Assembly: GCA_023248615.1 (NCBI GenBank)
Contig: JAHFEI010000001.1
Coordinates: 1 to 25,119 of the forward strand
DNA from: Nitrospinales bacterium
Lineage (GTDB): Bacteria > Nitrospinota_A > UBA7883 > JACRGQ01
Reading direction: 5' to 3'
Length of the DNA stretch: 25,119 nucleotides
Positions within the stretch are counted from its first letter, which is position 1; every line of letters starts with the position of its first letter. A program made the translations under genes and the position numbers. Shown here one piece after another: positions 14,605 through 22,935 of this stretch. Below the pieces are notes generated by a model that ran no database searches, was not told the origin of the DNA, and was given only the letters and a program-made list of their open reading frames with translations.

Positions 14605-15919
14605 ATTCCAGCATCCTTTTGATTGCCGTTAAGTCCTTATAGAGCTTTGTGTTGGACTCCAAATCTTTCTTCACTTTCTGGTGCGAGTGGAGAACTGTGG
14701 AATGGTCGCGCCCGCCAAAAGCCTTGCCTATTTGCGGGAGCGAATCGTCGGTAATTTCCCTGCACAAATACATGGCTAACTGGCGCGGAATCACTAGGTT
14801 GCGGCTCCTGTTCTTCGATTTTAAATCGTTGGGCCGGAGCGAGTAATATTCCATCACCGCTTTTTGTATCCGAGGGGTGTCTATATGTTTTTTTTCTTCG
14901 GAATAGACGCCTTCGAGAGTTTCTTTTGCCAGGGTAAGGTCGATGGGCCGCCCGGTAAGCGATGCTACGGCGACAACGCGCGCCATACAGCCTTCCAGCT
15001 CGCGTATGTTCGATTTTATGGTCTCGGCCAGGAACTGCGCAACATCCTGCGGGATGGTGTACCCGTTTGCGCTCGATTTCTGGTTGATGATGGCGATTTT
15101 GGTTTCCAGGTCTGCCGCCTGTATGTCTGCTATAAGCCCGGATGCGAACCTGCTTTTCAGCCGGTCTTCCAGTTTTTTGATGTCTTTGGGAAACTGGTCG
15201 GATGAAATGACTATCTGTTTTTCGGCGTGGAATAGCTCGTTGAAGGTGTGGAAGAATTCTTCCTGCGTCCTTTCTTTTCCGGCGATGAACTGTATGTCGT
15301 CCACCAAAAGCACATCCAGGTTGCGGAAGGTGTTGCGGAATTCATCCATCTGCCCTTTTTGTATTTTGGAGATGAGCTGGTTCACCCATTGGTCGGAAGA
15401 GATGTACAGCACACGCGCATCGGGGTTTTGTTCGAGTATGTATTTGCCTATGGATTGCACCAGATGGGTTTTGCCCAATCCTACGCCGCCGTACAGGTAC
15501 AGCGGGTTGTATTTGCTTCCGGGGTTTTTGGCGCAGGTAAGGGCCGATGAGTATGCGAACTCGTTACTCTTGCCCACTACGAAGGAATCGAACGAGTACT
15601 GTGGCTTGAACTGCGGCGGGAGCGCCTTCTTCTTGTGCCTTGCCACGGGGGCTGGGGCGCGTACTTCCACTTTCGGTTTTTGCGGGTCTACCACAAATTT
15701 TACCCTTACCTCCGGGCCAGCCTTCGCCACAAGCACTTCCCTTATGGCCTTCATGTAGTTTTTTTCTATCCAGTCGGCGAAAAAGGCGGATGGGACAAGT
15801 ATGGAAAGCTCCCCGTCCTGCATATCGAGGGCGGTGGTCGGCTGTATGTACGAGACGAAATTGTGGGAATCTATGCTCTTCGCGAGTTCCTGTTTACATT
15901 CTTCCCACAACAAGTTCAT
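14600..15919 (-). CDS. dnaA: Chromosomal replication initiator protein DnaA
   Basis: DnaA binds DnaA boxes, melts the origin and loads the helicase. The 439-aa protein has the N-terminal domain (LLWEECKQELAKSIDSHNFV), a short linker, the AAA+ domain with Walker A GGVGLGKTHL near residue 143, Walker B LLVDDIQF near 204 and the sensor region FKSRFASGLIADIQ-like stretch (SRFASGLIADIQAADLETK). The C-terminal helix-turn-helix carries the DnaA signature GGRDHSTVLHSHQKV near 401. The ATG at 15919 follows the Rrf2 gene stop by only 3 bases with no Shine-Dalgarno sequence of its own, so translation is probably coupled. dnaN and recF do not follow; gyrB does. Confidence 0.98.
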   Translation of the reverse strand: MNLLWEECKQELAKSIDSHNFVSYIQPTTALDMQDGELSILVPSAFFADWIEKNYMKAIREVLVAKAGPEVRVKFVVDPQKPKVEVRAPAPVARHKKKALPPQFKPQYSFDSFVVGKSNEFAYSSALTCAKNPGSKYNPLYLYGGVGLGKTHLVQSIGKYILEQNPDARVLYISSDQWVNQLISKIQKGQMDEFRNTFRNLDVLLVDDIQFIAGKERTQEEFFHTFNELFHAEKQIVISSDQFPKDIKKLEDRLKSRFASGLIADIQAADLETKIAIINQKSSANGYTIPQDVAQFLAETIKSNIRELEGCMARVVAVASLTGRPIDLTLAKETLEGVYSEEKKHIDTPRIQKAVMEYYSLRPNDLKSKNRSRNLVIPRQLAMYLCREITDDSLPQIGKAFGGRDHSTVLHSHQKVKKDLESNTKLYKDLTAIKRMLEL

Positions 15920-15922
15920 CGG

Positions 15923-16381
15923 TTAGATATGGTAGATGAACCCGTGTTCGGTACGGGAAATTTTTTCTTCAAGGGAGAAGGCCTCGTTACAGACCTCGCT
16001 CAGCGTTATCGAGTAAAGGGTGGTGCGTAGCGAATCGGTTATCTTGCGCCACAGGATTTGCGTAAGGCATTTTTGCGTCTTGGAACAAAACGACGTGTTA
16101 TCCACGCAGTCGGAGAGGATGATGTTCTCGTCCACCGCCTCGAATATCTCGCCGATGCTGACCTCTGCCGGTTTTTTCGCCAGTAGGTATCCGCCGCCGG
16201 GGCCGCGCACGCTTTTCACCAGCTTGGCCTTGCGTAGCTTCAGGAAAAGCTGTTCAAGGTAGTTGAGTGATATGCTTTGGCGCAGGGAGATGTTGGACAA
16301 CGGAACCGGAAAATTCGCCGGTTGGGTAGCTAAATCTACCATTGCCTGGACAGCATAGTGTCCCTTTGTGGATATTTTCAT
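15923..16381 (-). CDS. Rrf2 family transcriptional regulator, IscR-like
   Basis: This 152-aa protein (from ATG 16381) is an Rrf2-type winged-helix repressor. KISTKGHYAVQAMVDLA opens the domain, ISLNYLEQLFLKLRKAKLV is the recognition part, and SVRGPGGGYLLAK is the wing. Three cysteines lie at 92, 99 and 105 (C-x6-C-x5-C), almost where IscR has its 2Fe-2S ligands (92, 98, 104), so an iron-sulfur or redox sensor is likely. ATG 16381 is chosen because it gives the standard Rrf2 N-terminus; a TTG 20 codons upstream is possible but adds a low-complexity lysine-rich leader. No isc or suf genes are in the window. dnaA begins 3 bases after its stop. Confidence 0.88.
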   Translation of the reverse strand: MKISTKGHYAVQAMVDLATQPANFPVPLSNISLRQSISLNYLEQLFLKLRKAKLVKSVRGPGGGYLLAKKPAEVSIGEIFEAVDENIILSDCVDNTSFCSKTQKCLTQILWRKITDSLRTTLYSITLSEVCNEAFSLEEKISRTEHGFIYHI

Positions 16382-16653
16382 AGACCGGGCAATTTTACCA
16401 ATATTTCCACATATTTCAGTACATTTATTTTTTTTATGCAACTAACGCAAAACCAATGCCTTGGAGACGTAATTTCAAATTGCAACCGATAAATAAATTA
16501 TCGTGTTGCATCGGTAGACACGAACAAGCTGGCGGATAAACCGAAGCCCGCGATATTTATAATACAATGCGTTTATTTTCAATGCTATATATCGCCATTT
16601 CGGCGAAAGGCCGTCATTTAGCCCAAGCCTTCGAGCATGAGATAGAACGGGCA

Positions 16654-16683
16654 TTGAACTTTGCCGCCGCCTTGCGATATTTT
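16654..16683 (+). promoter_or_regulatory. Possible uvrA promoter in the divergent region
   Basis: TTGAAC (16654-16659), an 18-base spacer and TATTTT (16678-16683) lie 38 bases before the uvrA ATG. The divergent stretch 16382-16720, between the Rrf2 and uvrA genes, holds no open frame of interest and no DnaA boxes. I saw no SOS (LexA) palindrome of the CTGT-N8-ACAG type in it. The minus-strand promoter for the Rrf2-dnaA unit must also lie here, but I could not fix it. Confidence 0.3.
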
Positions 16684-16720
16684 TGGAAAAAGCCGCCGTT
16701 TTCTGTGACAATGTCCCACT

Positions 16721-19543
16721 ATGAAACACGGCATGATTGTCATCAAAGGTGCGCGAGAACATAACCTCAAAAATATCGACCTGGAGCTTCCCCGCGACAA
16801 GCTGATAGTTTTTACCGGCATATCCGGTAGCGGGAAATCGTCTCTCGCGTTCGACACCATTTACGCGGAGGGGCAACGCCGCTATGTGGAATCGCTCTCC
16901 GCCTATGCCCGGCAGTTTCTGGAGCAGATGGAAAAACCGGATGTAGACCTGATAGAGGGGCTTTCCCCCGCGATATCTATAGAGCAAAAGACCACCAGCA
17001 AAAACCCGCGCTCCACCGTCGGCACGGTTACGGAGATTTACGATTACCTGCGGATACTGTTCGCCCGCGTTGGCACCGTGCATTGTTACAACTGCCACAA
17101 GCCGATTGAATCGCAGACCGTATCGCAGATAGTAGACCAACTGATGATGCTGAAAGAGGGGACGCGCATACACCTGCTTGCACCGTCCATTAAAGACCGC
17201 AAGGGGGAGTACAAAAAAGAGATAGCCGCCCTGCGCTCCAAAGGGTTTGTGCGCGCCCGCATAGACGGCAAGATGCTTGAGCTGGAAGAGGAGATTACGC
17301 TCGACAAGAAATTCAAACACTCCATAGACGTGGTGATAGACCGCCTGGTGATAAAACCGGGGCTGGAGCGCCGCCTTGCCGATAGCGTGGAGCTGGCGCT
17401 GGAAATGGGCGAATCGTTTATGACCGTGATGGTGGAAGGGGAGAAGGCGGACAGGATTTTCAGCCAGAAGTTTGCCTGCGTGCAGTGCGGCATATCGTAC
17501 CCATCCATAGAGCCGCGCATGTTCAGCTTCAACAACCCGCATGGCGCATGCCCCGATTGCACCGGGCTGGGGGTGAAGATGAGCGTTAGCGAAGACCTGG
17601 TTACGCCGGATACATCGCTTACGCTTGCCGAGGGGGCCATACGGCCGTGGGGGGACAAGACATCTACCTACTATGTGAATATGCTGGAATCGCTGGCGGG
17701 GCATCTGGGTTTTGATTACCAGAAAACCAAGTGGCGCGACTTGGGCAAAGAGGTGAAGAAAACCATCCTCTACGGCTCCGGCGATGAGGAGATACGCTTC
17801 AACTACTACCGCGAGGGCAAGAAGGCGCACTACATAGGCGAGTTTGAGGGCGTTATCCCGAACCTGGAGCGCAGGTATAAGGAGACCGAATCCGACTGGT
17901 CGCGTGACGAGATAGAAGGGTATATGCGTACCGACCCGTGCCAGGCATGCGGCGGTGCGCGCCTGAGGCCGGAGGCGCTGGCGGTAAAGGTTGCCGGCAA
18001 GAGCATCATAGACGTTACGCGCTTCTCCATAAAAGAGGCGGTGGTTTTTTTCGATACTATGCCGCTGACGGCGCAACAGAAAATCATTGCTGCACGGCTG
18101 ATAAAGGAAGTCCGCGAGCGGCTTGGCTTTATGCAAAACGTGGGGCTGGAATACTTGGCGCTGGATCGCGCATCTTCCTCCCTTTCCGGCGGCGAGGGAC
18201 AGCGTATACGCCTTGCCACGCAGATAGGCTCCGCGCTGGTAGGCGTGCTGTACATACTGGATGAGCCGAGCATAGGGCTACACCAGCGCGATAACGACAG
18301 GCTGTTATCCACCCTTACACGGTTGCGCGACATAGGCAACACGGTGATAGTGGTGGAGCACGACAAGGACACGATAAACGCCGCCGACTACGTGGTAGAT
18401 CTCGGCCCCGGCGCGGGGGTACATGGAGGCTATATAGTTTCGCAGGGGACGCCGGACCAGATAAAGGCCGACCCGAAATCCGTGACAGGCAAATACCTTA
18501 CGCACTCGCTTTCCATCCCTGTACCCGCCAAGCGGCGCAAGGGGAACGGGCTTTCCATTTCCATCACCGGGGCGGCGCAAAACAACCTAAAGGGCCTAGA
18601 TGTGGAGATTCCGCTAGGGACTTTTACCTGCGTTACGGGGGTTTCCGGCTCCGGCAAAAGCACTCTGATAATCGACATCCTCTACAAGGCGTTGGCGAAA
18701 AACTTTTACGGCGCGTCGGACCAGCCGGGCAAGCACAAGCAGATAAAAGGGATGGAGTTTATCGACAAGGTTATAGACATCGACCAGTCGCCCATAGGCC
18801 GCACCCCGCGCTCCAACCCGGTGACTTATACCGGAGTGTTTACGCATATCCGCGATATTTTTACTATGGTGCCGGAATCCAAAAAAAGGGGATACAAGGC
18901 GGGTCGTTTCTCGTTCAACGTAAAAGGGGGGCGGTGCGAGGCGTGCCACGGCGACGGCATCATCCGAATAGAGATGCATTTCCTGCCGGACGTGTATGTG
19001 ACGTGCGAGATATGCAAAGGAAAACGGTTTAACCGCGAGACGCTGGACATCCACTACAAGGGAAGGACGATAGCGGAAGTGCTGGATATGTCTGTGGAGG
19101 AGGCGCTGGAATTTTTCGGGCCCGTGCCGCAGATAAAATCGAAAGTGCAGACGCTTTTCGACGTGGGGCTGGGCTATATACGGCTGGGGCAATCCGCCAC
19201 CACGCTATCCGGCGGCGAGGCACAGCGCGTAAAACTTTCGCGCGAGCTGGGGAAGCGCGGCACCGGCAGGACTATCTACATATTAGACGAGCCGACCACC
19301 GGGCTACATTTCGACGACATCCGCAAACTGCTGGGTGTGCTGGAGCGGCTGGTGGAAAGCGGCAACTCCGTGGTGGTGATAGAGCACAACCTGGACGTGA
19401 TAAAAACCGCCGATTGGATAATAGACCTCGGCCCGGAAGGCGGCGACAAGGGCGGTAGCATAGTGGCGCAGGGTACGCCGGAGCAGGTGGCGAAGGTAAA
19501 GGCAAGCTGGACTGGCAAATACCTGAAGGACGAACTGCGATGA
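16721..19543 (+). CDS. uvrA: Excinuclease ABC subunit A
   Basis: UvrA finds bulky DNA damage and hands it to UvrB in nucleotide excision repair. The 940-aa protein is the normal length with two ABC modules: Walker A GISGSGKSS at 33-41 and GVSGSGKST near 640, and signatures SLSGGEGQRIRLATQIGS and TLSGGEAQRVKLSRELG. Zinc-binding pairs are seen at CVQCG/CPDCTG (about 253-280), CQACGG, and CEACHGDG/CEICKG (about 740-766), the last being the damage-sensing zinc finger. ATG 16721 has no Shine-Dalgarno sequence; ATG 16733 (MIVIKGAREHN) is an alternative start. The end overlaps truA by 4 bases (ATGA). Confidence 0.98.
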   Translation: MKHGMIVIKGAREHNLKNIDLELPRDKLIVFTGISGSGKSSLAFDTIYAEGQRRYVESLSAYARQFLEQMEKPDVDLIEGLSPAISIEQKTTSKNPRSTVGTVTEIYDYLRILFARVGTVHCYNCHKPIESQTVSQIVDQLMMLKEGTRIHLLAPSIKDRKGEYKKEIAALRSKGFVRARIDGKMLELEEEITLDKKFKHSIDVVIDRLVIKPGLERRLADSVELALEMGESFMTVMVEGEKADRIFSQKFACVQCGISYPSIEPRMFSFNNPHGACPDCTGLGVKMSVSEDLVTPDTSLTLAEGAIRPWGDKTSTYYVNMLESLAGHLGFDYQKTKWRDLGKEVKKTILYGSGDEEIRFNYYREGKKAHYIGEFEGVIPNLERRYKETESDWSRDEIEGYMRTDPCQACGGARLRPEALAVKVAGKSIIDVTRFSIKEAVVFFDTMPLTAQQKIIAARLIKEVRERLGFMQNVGLEYLALDRASSSLSGGEGQRIRLATQIGSALVGVLYILDEPSIGLHQRDNDRLLSTLTRLRDIGNTVIVVEHDKDTINAADYVVDLGPGAGVHGGYIVSQGTPDQIKADPKSVTGKYLTHSLSIPVPAKRRKGNGLSISITGAAQNNLKGLDVEIPLGTFTCVTGVSGSGKSTLIIDILYKALAKNFYGASDQPGKHKQIKGMEFIDKVIDIDQSPIGRTPRSNPVTYTGVFTHIRDIFTMVPESKKRGYKAGRFSFNVKGGRCEACHGDGIIRIEMHFLPDVYVTCEICKGKRFNRETLDIHYKGRTIAEVLDMSVEEALEFFGPVPQIKSKVQTLFDVGLGYIRLGQSATTLSGGEAQRVKLSRELGKRGTGRTIYILDEPTTGLHFDDIRKLLGVLERLVESGNSVVVIEHNLDVIKTADWIIDLGPEGGDKGGSIVAQGTPEQVAKVKASWTGKYLKDELR

Positions 19544-20301
19544 CCGGCAAGGGTAGCCGCCATCCGTTGCGGAACATAAAAATGGTGGTGGAATACGACG
19601 GCACCAATTATTTCGGCTGGCAATCGCAGGCCAAGGGAAAAACCGTGCAAACCGTGCTGGAAGAGGCTATCGAAAAAATCCTGGGACACCGCGCTCCAGT
19701 ACTGGCCTCCGGGCGCACCGATTCCGGCGTACACGCGCTGGCGCAGGTGGCGAACGTGCGCGGGCATTTTCCGCTGGACGACGCCGCCTTGTTGCGCGCA
19801 CTTAATTCCATGATCCCTTACGATATTTCGCTGAAGAGCGTAGAGACCGTTCCGACTGAATTTAACGCGCAAAAAAGCGCCAAATGGAAAACCTACCGCT
19901 ACGTCATCTATAACGCGCCGGAACGTAGCGCACTGAACGCCCGCACCTCGTGGCATATCATCTTCCGCCTGGACATGAAGAAAATGAGGGAGGCGGCGTA
20001 CCACCTGGTGGGGAAGCACGACTTCGCCTCTTTTATGGGATCAAATAGTTCCGTAAAACAGACCGTACGGAATATAATCTCCATTGAAGTGAAAAGGCGG
20101 AAAGAACTGGTGACAGTGGAGACAACTTCCGCCGGGTTTTTGAAACAGATGGTGCGCAACATAGCCGGGACGCTTGTTGAAGTTGGGAGAGGGCGGATAA
20201 AGCCTGAAGAGATGAAAACGATACTCGCCGCGAAAGACAGGAAAAAAGCGGGCCCTACCGCCCCTGCACAAGGGCTCTTTCTTGTGGAAGTGGGTTACTG
20301 A
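19540..20301 (+). CDS. truA: tRNA pseudouridine synthase A
   Basis: TruA converts U38-40 in the anticodon stem-loop of many tRNAs to pseudouridine. The 253-aa protein contains VEYDGTNYFGWQSQ near the N-terminus and the catalytic motif SGRTDSGVHA with Asp61. Further TruA features are HDFASFMGSNSSVKQTVRNI and FLKQMVRNIAGTLVEVGRG toward the C-terminus. The ATG overlaps the uvrA TGA, so the two are translated together. The first dozen residues (TGKGSRHPLRN) are a short basic extension. It is the last conserved gene before the restriction-modification insert. Confidence 0.97.
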   Translation: MTGKGSRHPLRNIKMVVEYDGTNYFGWQSQAKGKTVQTVLEEAIEKILGHRAPVLASGRTDSGVHALAQVANVRGHFPLDDAALLRALNSMIPYDISLKSVETVPTEFNAQKSAKWKTYRYVIYNAPERSALNARTSWHIIFRLDMKKMREAAYHLVGKHDFASFMGSNSSVKQTVRNIISIEVKRRKELVTVETTSAGFLKQMVRNIAGTLVEVGRGRIKPEEMKTILAAKDRKKAGPTAPAQGLFLVEVGY

Positions 20302-20406
20302 AACTCTTTTATGAATATTGGAAGTCAGAAAGTACTATGATGAGTGCAGAGAAACTGAAATGCGATTTTAAGCGCGTTGTTAAAAATTCCGCCAAGGATA
20401 TTATTT

Positions 20407-21933
20407 ATGTCTTCGTCAACTAGTGAGCCGCTTTTCCCGGTCAGGGGGAAATCGTTAAATTCTCTCCATGCGGCAAATAATCTCTTAGATATTGGTGAAT
20501 CTGACGCTGATGTTCAAACTAAGAATTCTTTAGAGAAACAAGCTGCCTTAGAAGAAATCAATGCAATTGATCGTAATTTATTTCAGCACTTCTACAGTAA
20601 AATAAAAATCCAGCCTGTACTTACGCGCCAACTTGTCAGCTTTCAGGCCAATAAATCAAGGGCTACCTATCGTTGGTATAAGTATAAGGAAGCTTTTTCC
20701 GCATCCCTTATTGAATACCTGTTGGAAAAATATGGAATTTGCTCAGGTAGGATGCTGGATCCTTTTGCTGGAAGTGGTACGGCTTTATTCGTTGCAAGTG
20801 AGGCCGGAATGGACGCAGATGGCATTGAATTGCTTCCTATTGGGCAACAGATCATTTTTGCCAGAAAATGTCTTGAGGGAGAGTTTTCCAAAAATGATTT
20901 TGCCACCATTAAAGGATGGGCTAAGGAGCGCCCCTGGCACCAATCAGCAGCAAAAGTACAACTTCAACAATTGCGTATTACTAAAGGTGCTTACCCTCCG
21001 GCTACCTTTGAGTCCATAGAACGATATATGGGAGCTAGCCAGCGCGAAAACGAACGAGTTCGATCCGTATTGCAATTTATTTTATTGTGTATATTAGAAT
21101 CCGTTAGTTTTACACGAAAAGACGGGCAATATCTCCGCTGGGATTATCGTTCAGGTCGTCGTCAGGGAACTAAACCTTTTGATAAAGGAATAATATTTGA
21201 TTTCGATAACGCCATATGCACCAAGATAAAAGAGATTTGTCACGACTTGGAGAACGGCAAAGAATCTGGCGAATTATTTCCTGTAAAAAGGTCGGCCTTA
21301 CAGGGCGGTACTCACCTTTTTGGAGGCACTTGTCTTAGCGTAATGCCGACTTTATCGAGCGGCTCATACGATGTTGTAATAACGTCTCCCCCTTACTGCA
21401 ATCGTTATGATTACACTAGAACATATGCATTGGAGTTGGCATTACTTGGTGTGGGGGAACGGGAAATTTCGAGGCTTAGGCAGGAGATGCTTAGTTGTAC
21501 GGTCGAAAACCGGGTTAAAGAATTGCTTGTAACTAATCAGGAGTGGACGAACGCCATAATGGCGACGGACACTCAGGAGTTATTGCAGGCCGTCCTGCGT
21601 TATTTGGAGAATGAAAAGGCGCAGGGAAGATTAAATAATAGTGGCATCCCAAGGATGGTGAGAGGTTATTTTTATGAAATGGCATGTATTATTGCTGAAT
21701 GCAGCCGGGTTATGAAACCCAATGCCCCATTGTTTATGGTTAATGATAATGTGCGCTATGCTGGGGCGAGCATTTCGGTGGACTTGATTCTTTCGAATAT
21801 CGCTGAAAAGCTCGGTTTCTGCGTGGAAAATATTCTTGTGCTTCCAAAGGGTAAAGGGAATAGTAGCCAACAGATGGGAAAGCATGGACGAGATCCGCTA
21901 AGGAAGTGCGTTTATATTTGGAGAAAGATGTAG
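20407..21933 (+). CDS. DNA methyltransferase of an AvaI/BsoBI-type system (probably N4-cytosine)
   Basis: This 508-aa protein is an amino-methyltransferase that protects host DNA from the adjacent nuclease. The AdoMet motif DPFAGSGTA begins at Asp118 and the catalytic motif TSPPYCNRYDYTRTYA lies at about 326-341. SPPY is usual for N4-cytosine enzymes. Motif I precedes the catalytic motif, as in the gamma-like order. ATG 20407 is chosen because AAGGA lies 9 bases upstream; an in-frame TTG 10 codons earlier is weaker. The gene overlaps the nuclease start by one base. The DNA is clearly AT-richer than truA and trpE on either side, suggesting transfer. Specificity CYCGRG is inferred from the nuclease. 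Confidence 0.88.
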   Translation: MSSSTSEPLFPVRGKSLNSLHAANNLLDIGESDADVQTKNSLEKQAALEEINAIDRNLFQHFYSKIKIQPVLTRQLVSFQANKSRATYRWYKYKEAFSASLIEYLLEKYGICSGRMLDPFAGSGTALFVASEAGMDADGIELLPIGQQIIFARKCLEGEFSKNDFATIKGWAKERPWHQSAAKVQLQQLRITKGAYPPATFESIERYMGASQRENERVRSVLQFILLCILESVSFTRKDGQYLRWDYRSGRRQGTKPFDKGIIFDFDNAICTKIKEICHDLENGKESGELFPVKRSALQGGTHLFGGTCLSVMPTLSSGSYDVVITSPPYCNRYDYTRTYALELALLGVGEREISRLRQEMLSCTVENRVKELLVTNQEWTNAIMATDTQELLQAVLRYLENEKAQGRLNNSGIPRMVRGYFYEMACIIAECSRVMKPNAPLFMVNDNVRYAGASISVDLILSNIAEKLGFCVENILVLPKGKGNSSQQMGKHGRDPLRKCVYIWRKM

Positions 21934-22889
21934 TGGCGAAATACACCTTATACCGCAAGCATCTATCTAGCAGCTCCGACCTTGTAACCACCTATGAAGA
22001 AATTCGGGCTGGTTTTGTCGCGCTGGCCCTTGAAAAAAATCGGCGCGCTACGCCTTTTATCGAACAGGCGAGGTCTTTGAAAGCCGCTGCATCTCAGGCT
22101 AAGGCTCCAGCGGATTTGCTCAACATTGAAAGAATTCAGCCTGCCTTACTGACAGCAGCAGGTGTATCCGATAAAGCCACGAACCATTTATTACCCCAAG
22201 ACAAGATAGATGCAATTCAGGGGCTAATATCAAAATATCTTGAACCGGCAGGGTTGGTTTTTGTTGAGGAATTGGTTTTTAGGTTTCTCTTAACCAGGGG
22301 AGACAGTCTGGGAGGTTCGATGAGAAATGTCGGAGGGGTTTTGGCAGAGCGTAAATTGACTCGTGCGACCATTGCCAATTTGAGTCTTGCTAAAACTCCC
22401 TATCAATGGCTTCATGCCGACAGCAAGGAGTGGATAATTGGGAAAGATCAAGATGCGGATATTGAACTTTACATTACCGCGCTAAGTTGGTCGAGGAAGG
22501 GCAAGAATCGCACGATGATATACAATCGTAAAGTGCCTTTCGTTAACAAAAATGTAGACCTATGCCTTTTAAATTGTGACACGCTGGGACTATCCACCGC
22601 CTTCGGCAACCCATCCCTTTACATTGCATTGGGGGAGCTTAAGGGCGGCATTGATCCAGCCGGGGCCGATGAACATTGGAAGACTGCGAGGACATCCCTT
22701 ACTCGAATTCGTAAGGCATTTTCCGGTAAGAAGCTTTCACCCCACACTTTTTTTGTTGGCGCCGCCATAGAAAATAATATGGCTGAAGAAATTTGGCATC
22801 AGTTGGAAGATGGGACTATTAGTAACGCAGCAAACTTGACGAAACCTGACCAAGTTTCCTCTTTGTGTGGGTGGTTGTGCAGTTTGTAG
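21933..22889 (+). CDS. Type II restriction endonuclease, AvaI/BsoBI family (CYCGRG predicted)
   Basis: This 318-aa protein matches, from memory, the BsoBI/AvaI nucleases, which cut C^YCGRG. SDLVTTYEEIRAGFVALALE near the N-terminus and YIALGELKGGIDPAGADEHW in the core are near-identical in style. The PD-(D/E)xK site is Asp209 (NVDLCLL), Glu235 and Lys237 (GELKGG), and His248 (DEHWKTA) aligns with the proposed BsoBI general base. BsoBI has Asp212, Glu240, Lys242 and His253. GTG 21933 is chosen as start because it overlaps the methyltransferase stop (TAGTG) and has GGAGA upstream; the open frame extends 9 codons further up. The active-site residues are intact, so the enzyme is probably functional. 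Confidence 0.88.
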   Translation: MAKYTLYRKHLSSSSDLVTTYEEIRAGFVALALEKNRRATPFIEQARSLKAAASQAKAPADLLNIERIQPALLTAAGVSDKATNHLLPQDKIDAIQGLISKYLEPAGLVFVEELVFRFLLTRGDSLGGSMRNVGGVLAERKLTRATIANLSLAKTPYQWLHADSKEWIIGKDQDADIELYITALSWSRKGKNRTMIYNRKVPFVNKNVDLCLLNCDTLGLSTAFGNPSLYIALGELKGGIDPAGADEHWKTARTSLTRIRKAFSGKKLSPHTFFVGAAIENNMAEEIWHQLEDGTISNAANLTKPDQVSSLCGWLCSL

Positions 22890-22935
22890 TTTTTTTAATT
22901 AGAGAACAATCTTACATGAAAACGATACCAGCATT

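Noticed and set aside
16442..16720. Search for an SOS box or tRNA in the region between the Rrf2 and uvrA genes.
   Set aside because: No LexA-type palindrome or cloverleaf could be found by eye.
16475..18136. Long minus-strand open frame of 553 codons opposite uvrA.
   Set aside because: It is antisense to a certain gene, has a composition typical of a shadow frame (many Arg, His, Tyr) and no recognisable domain.
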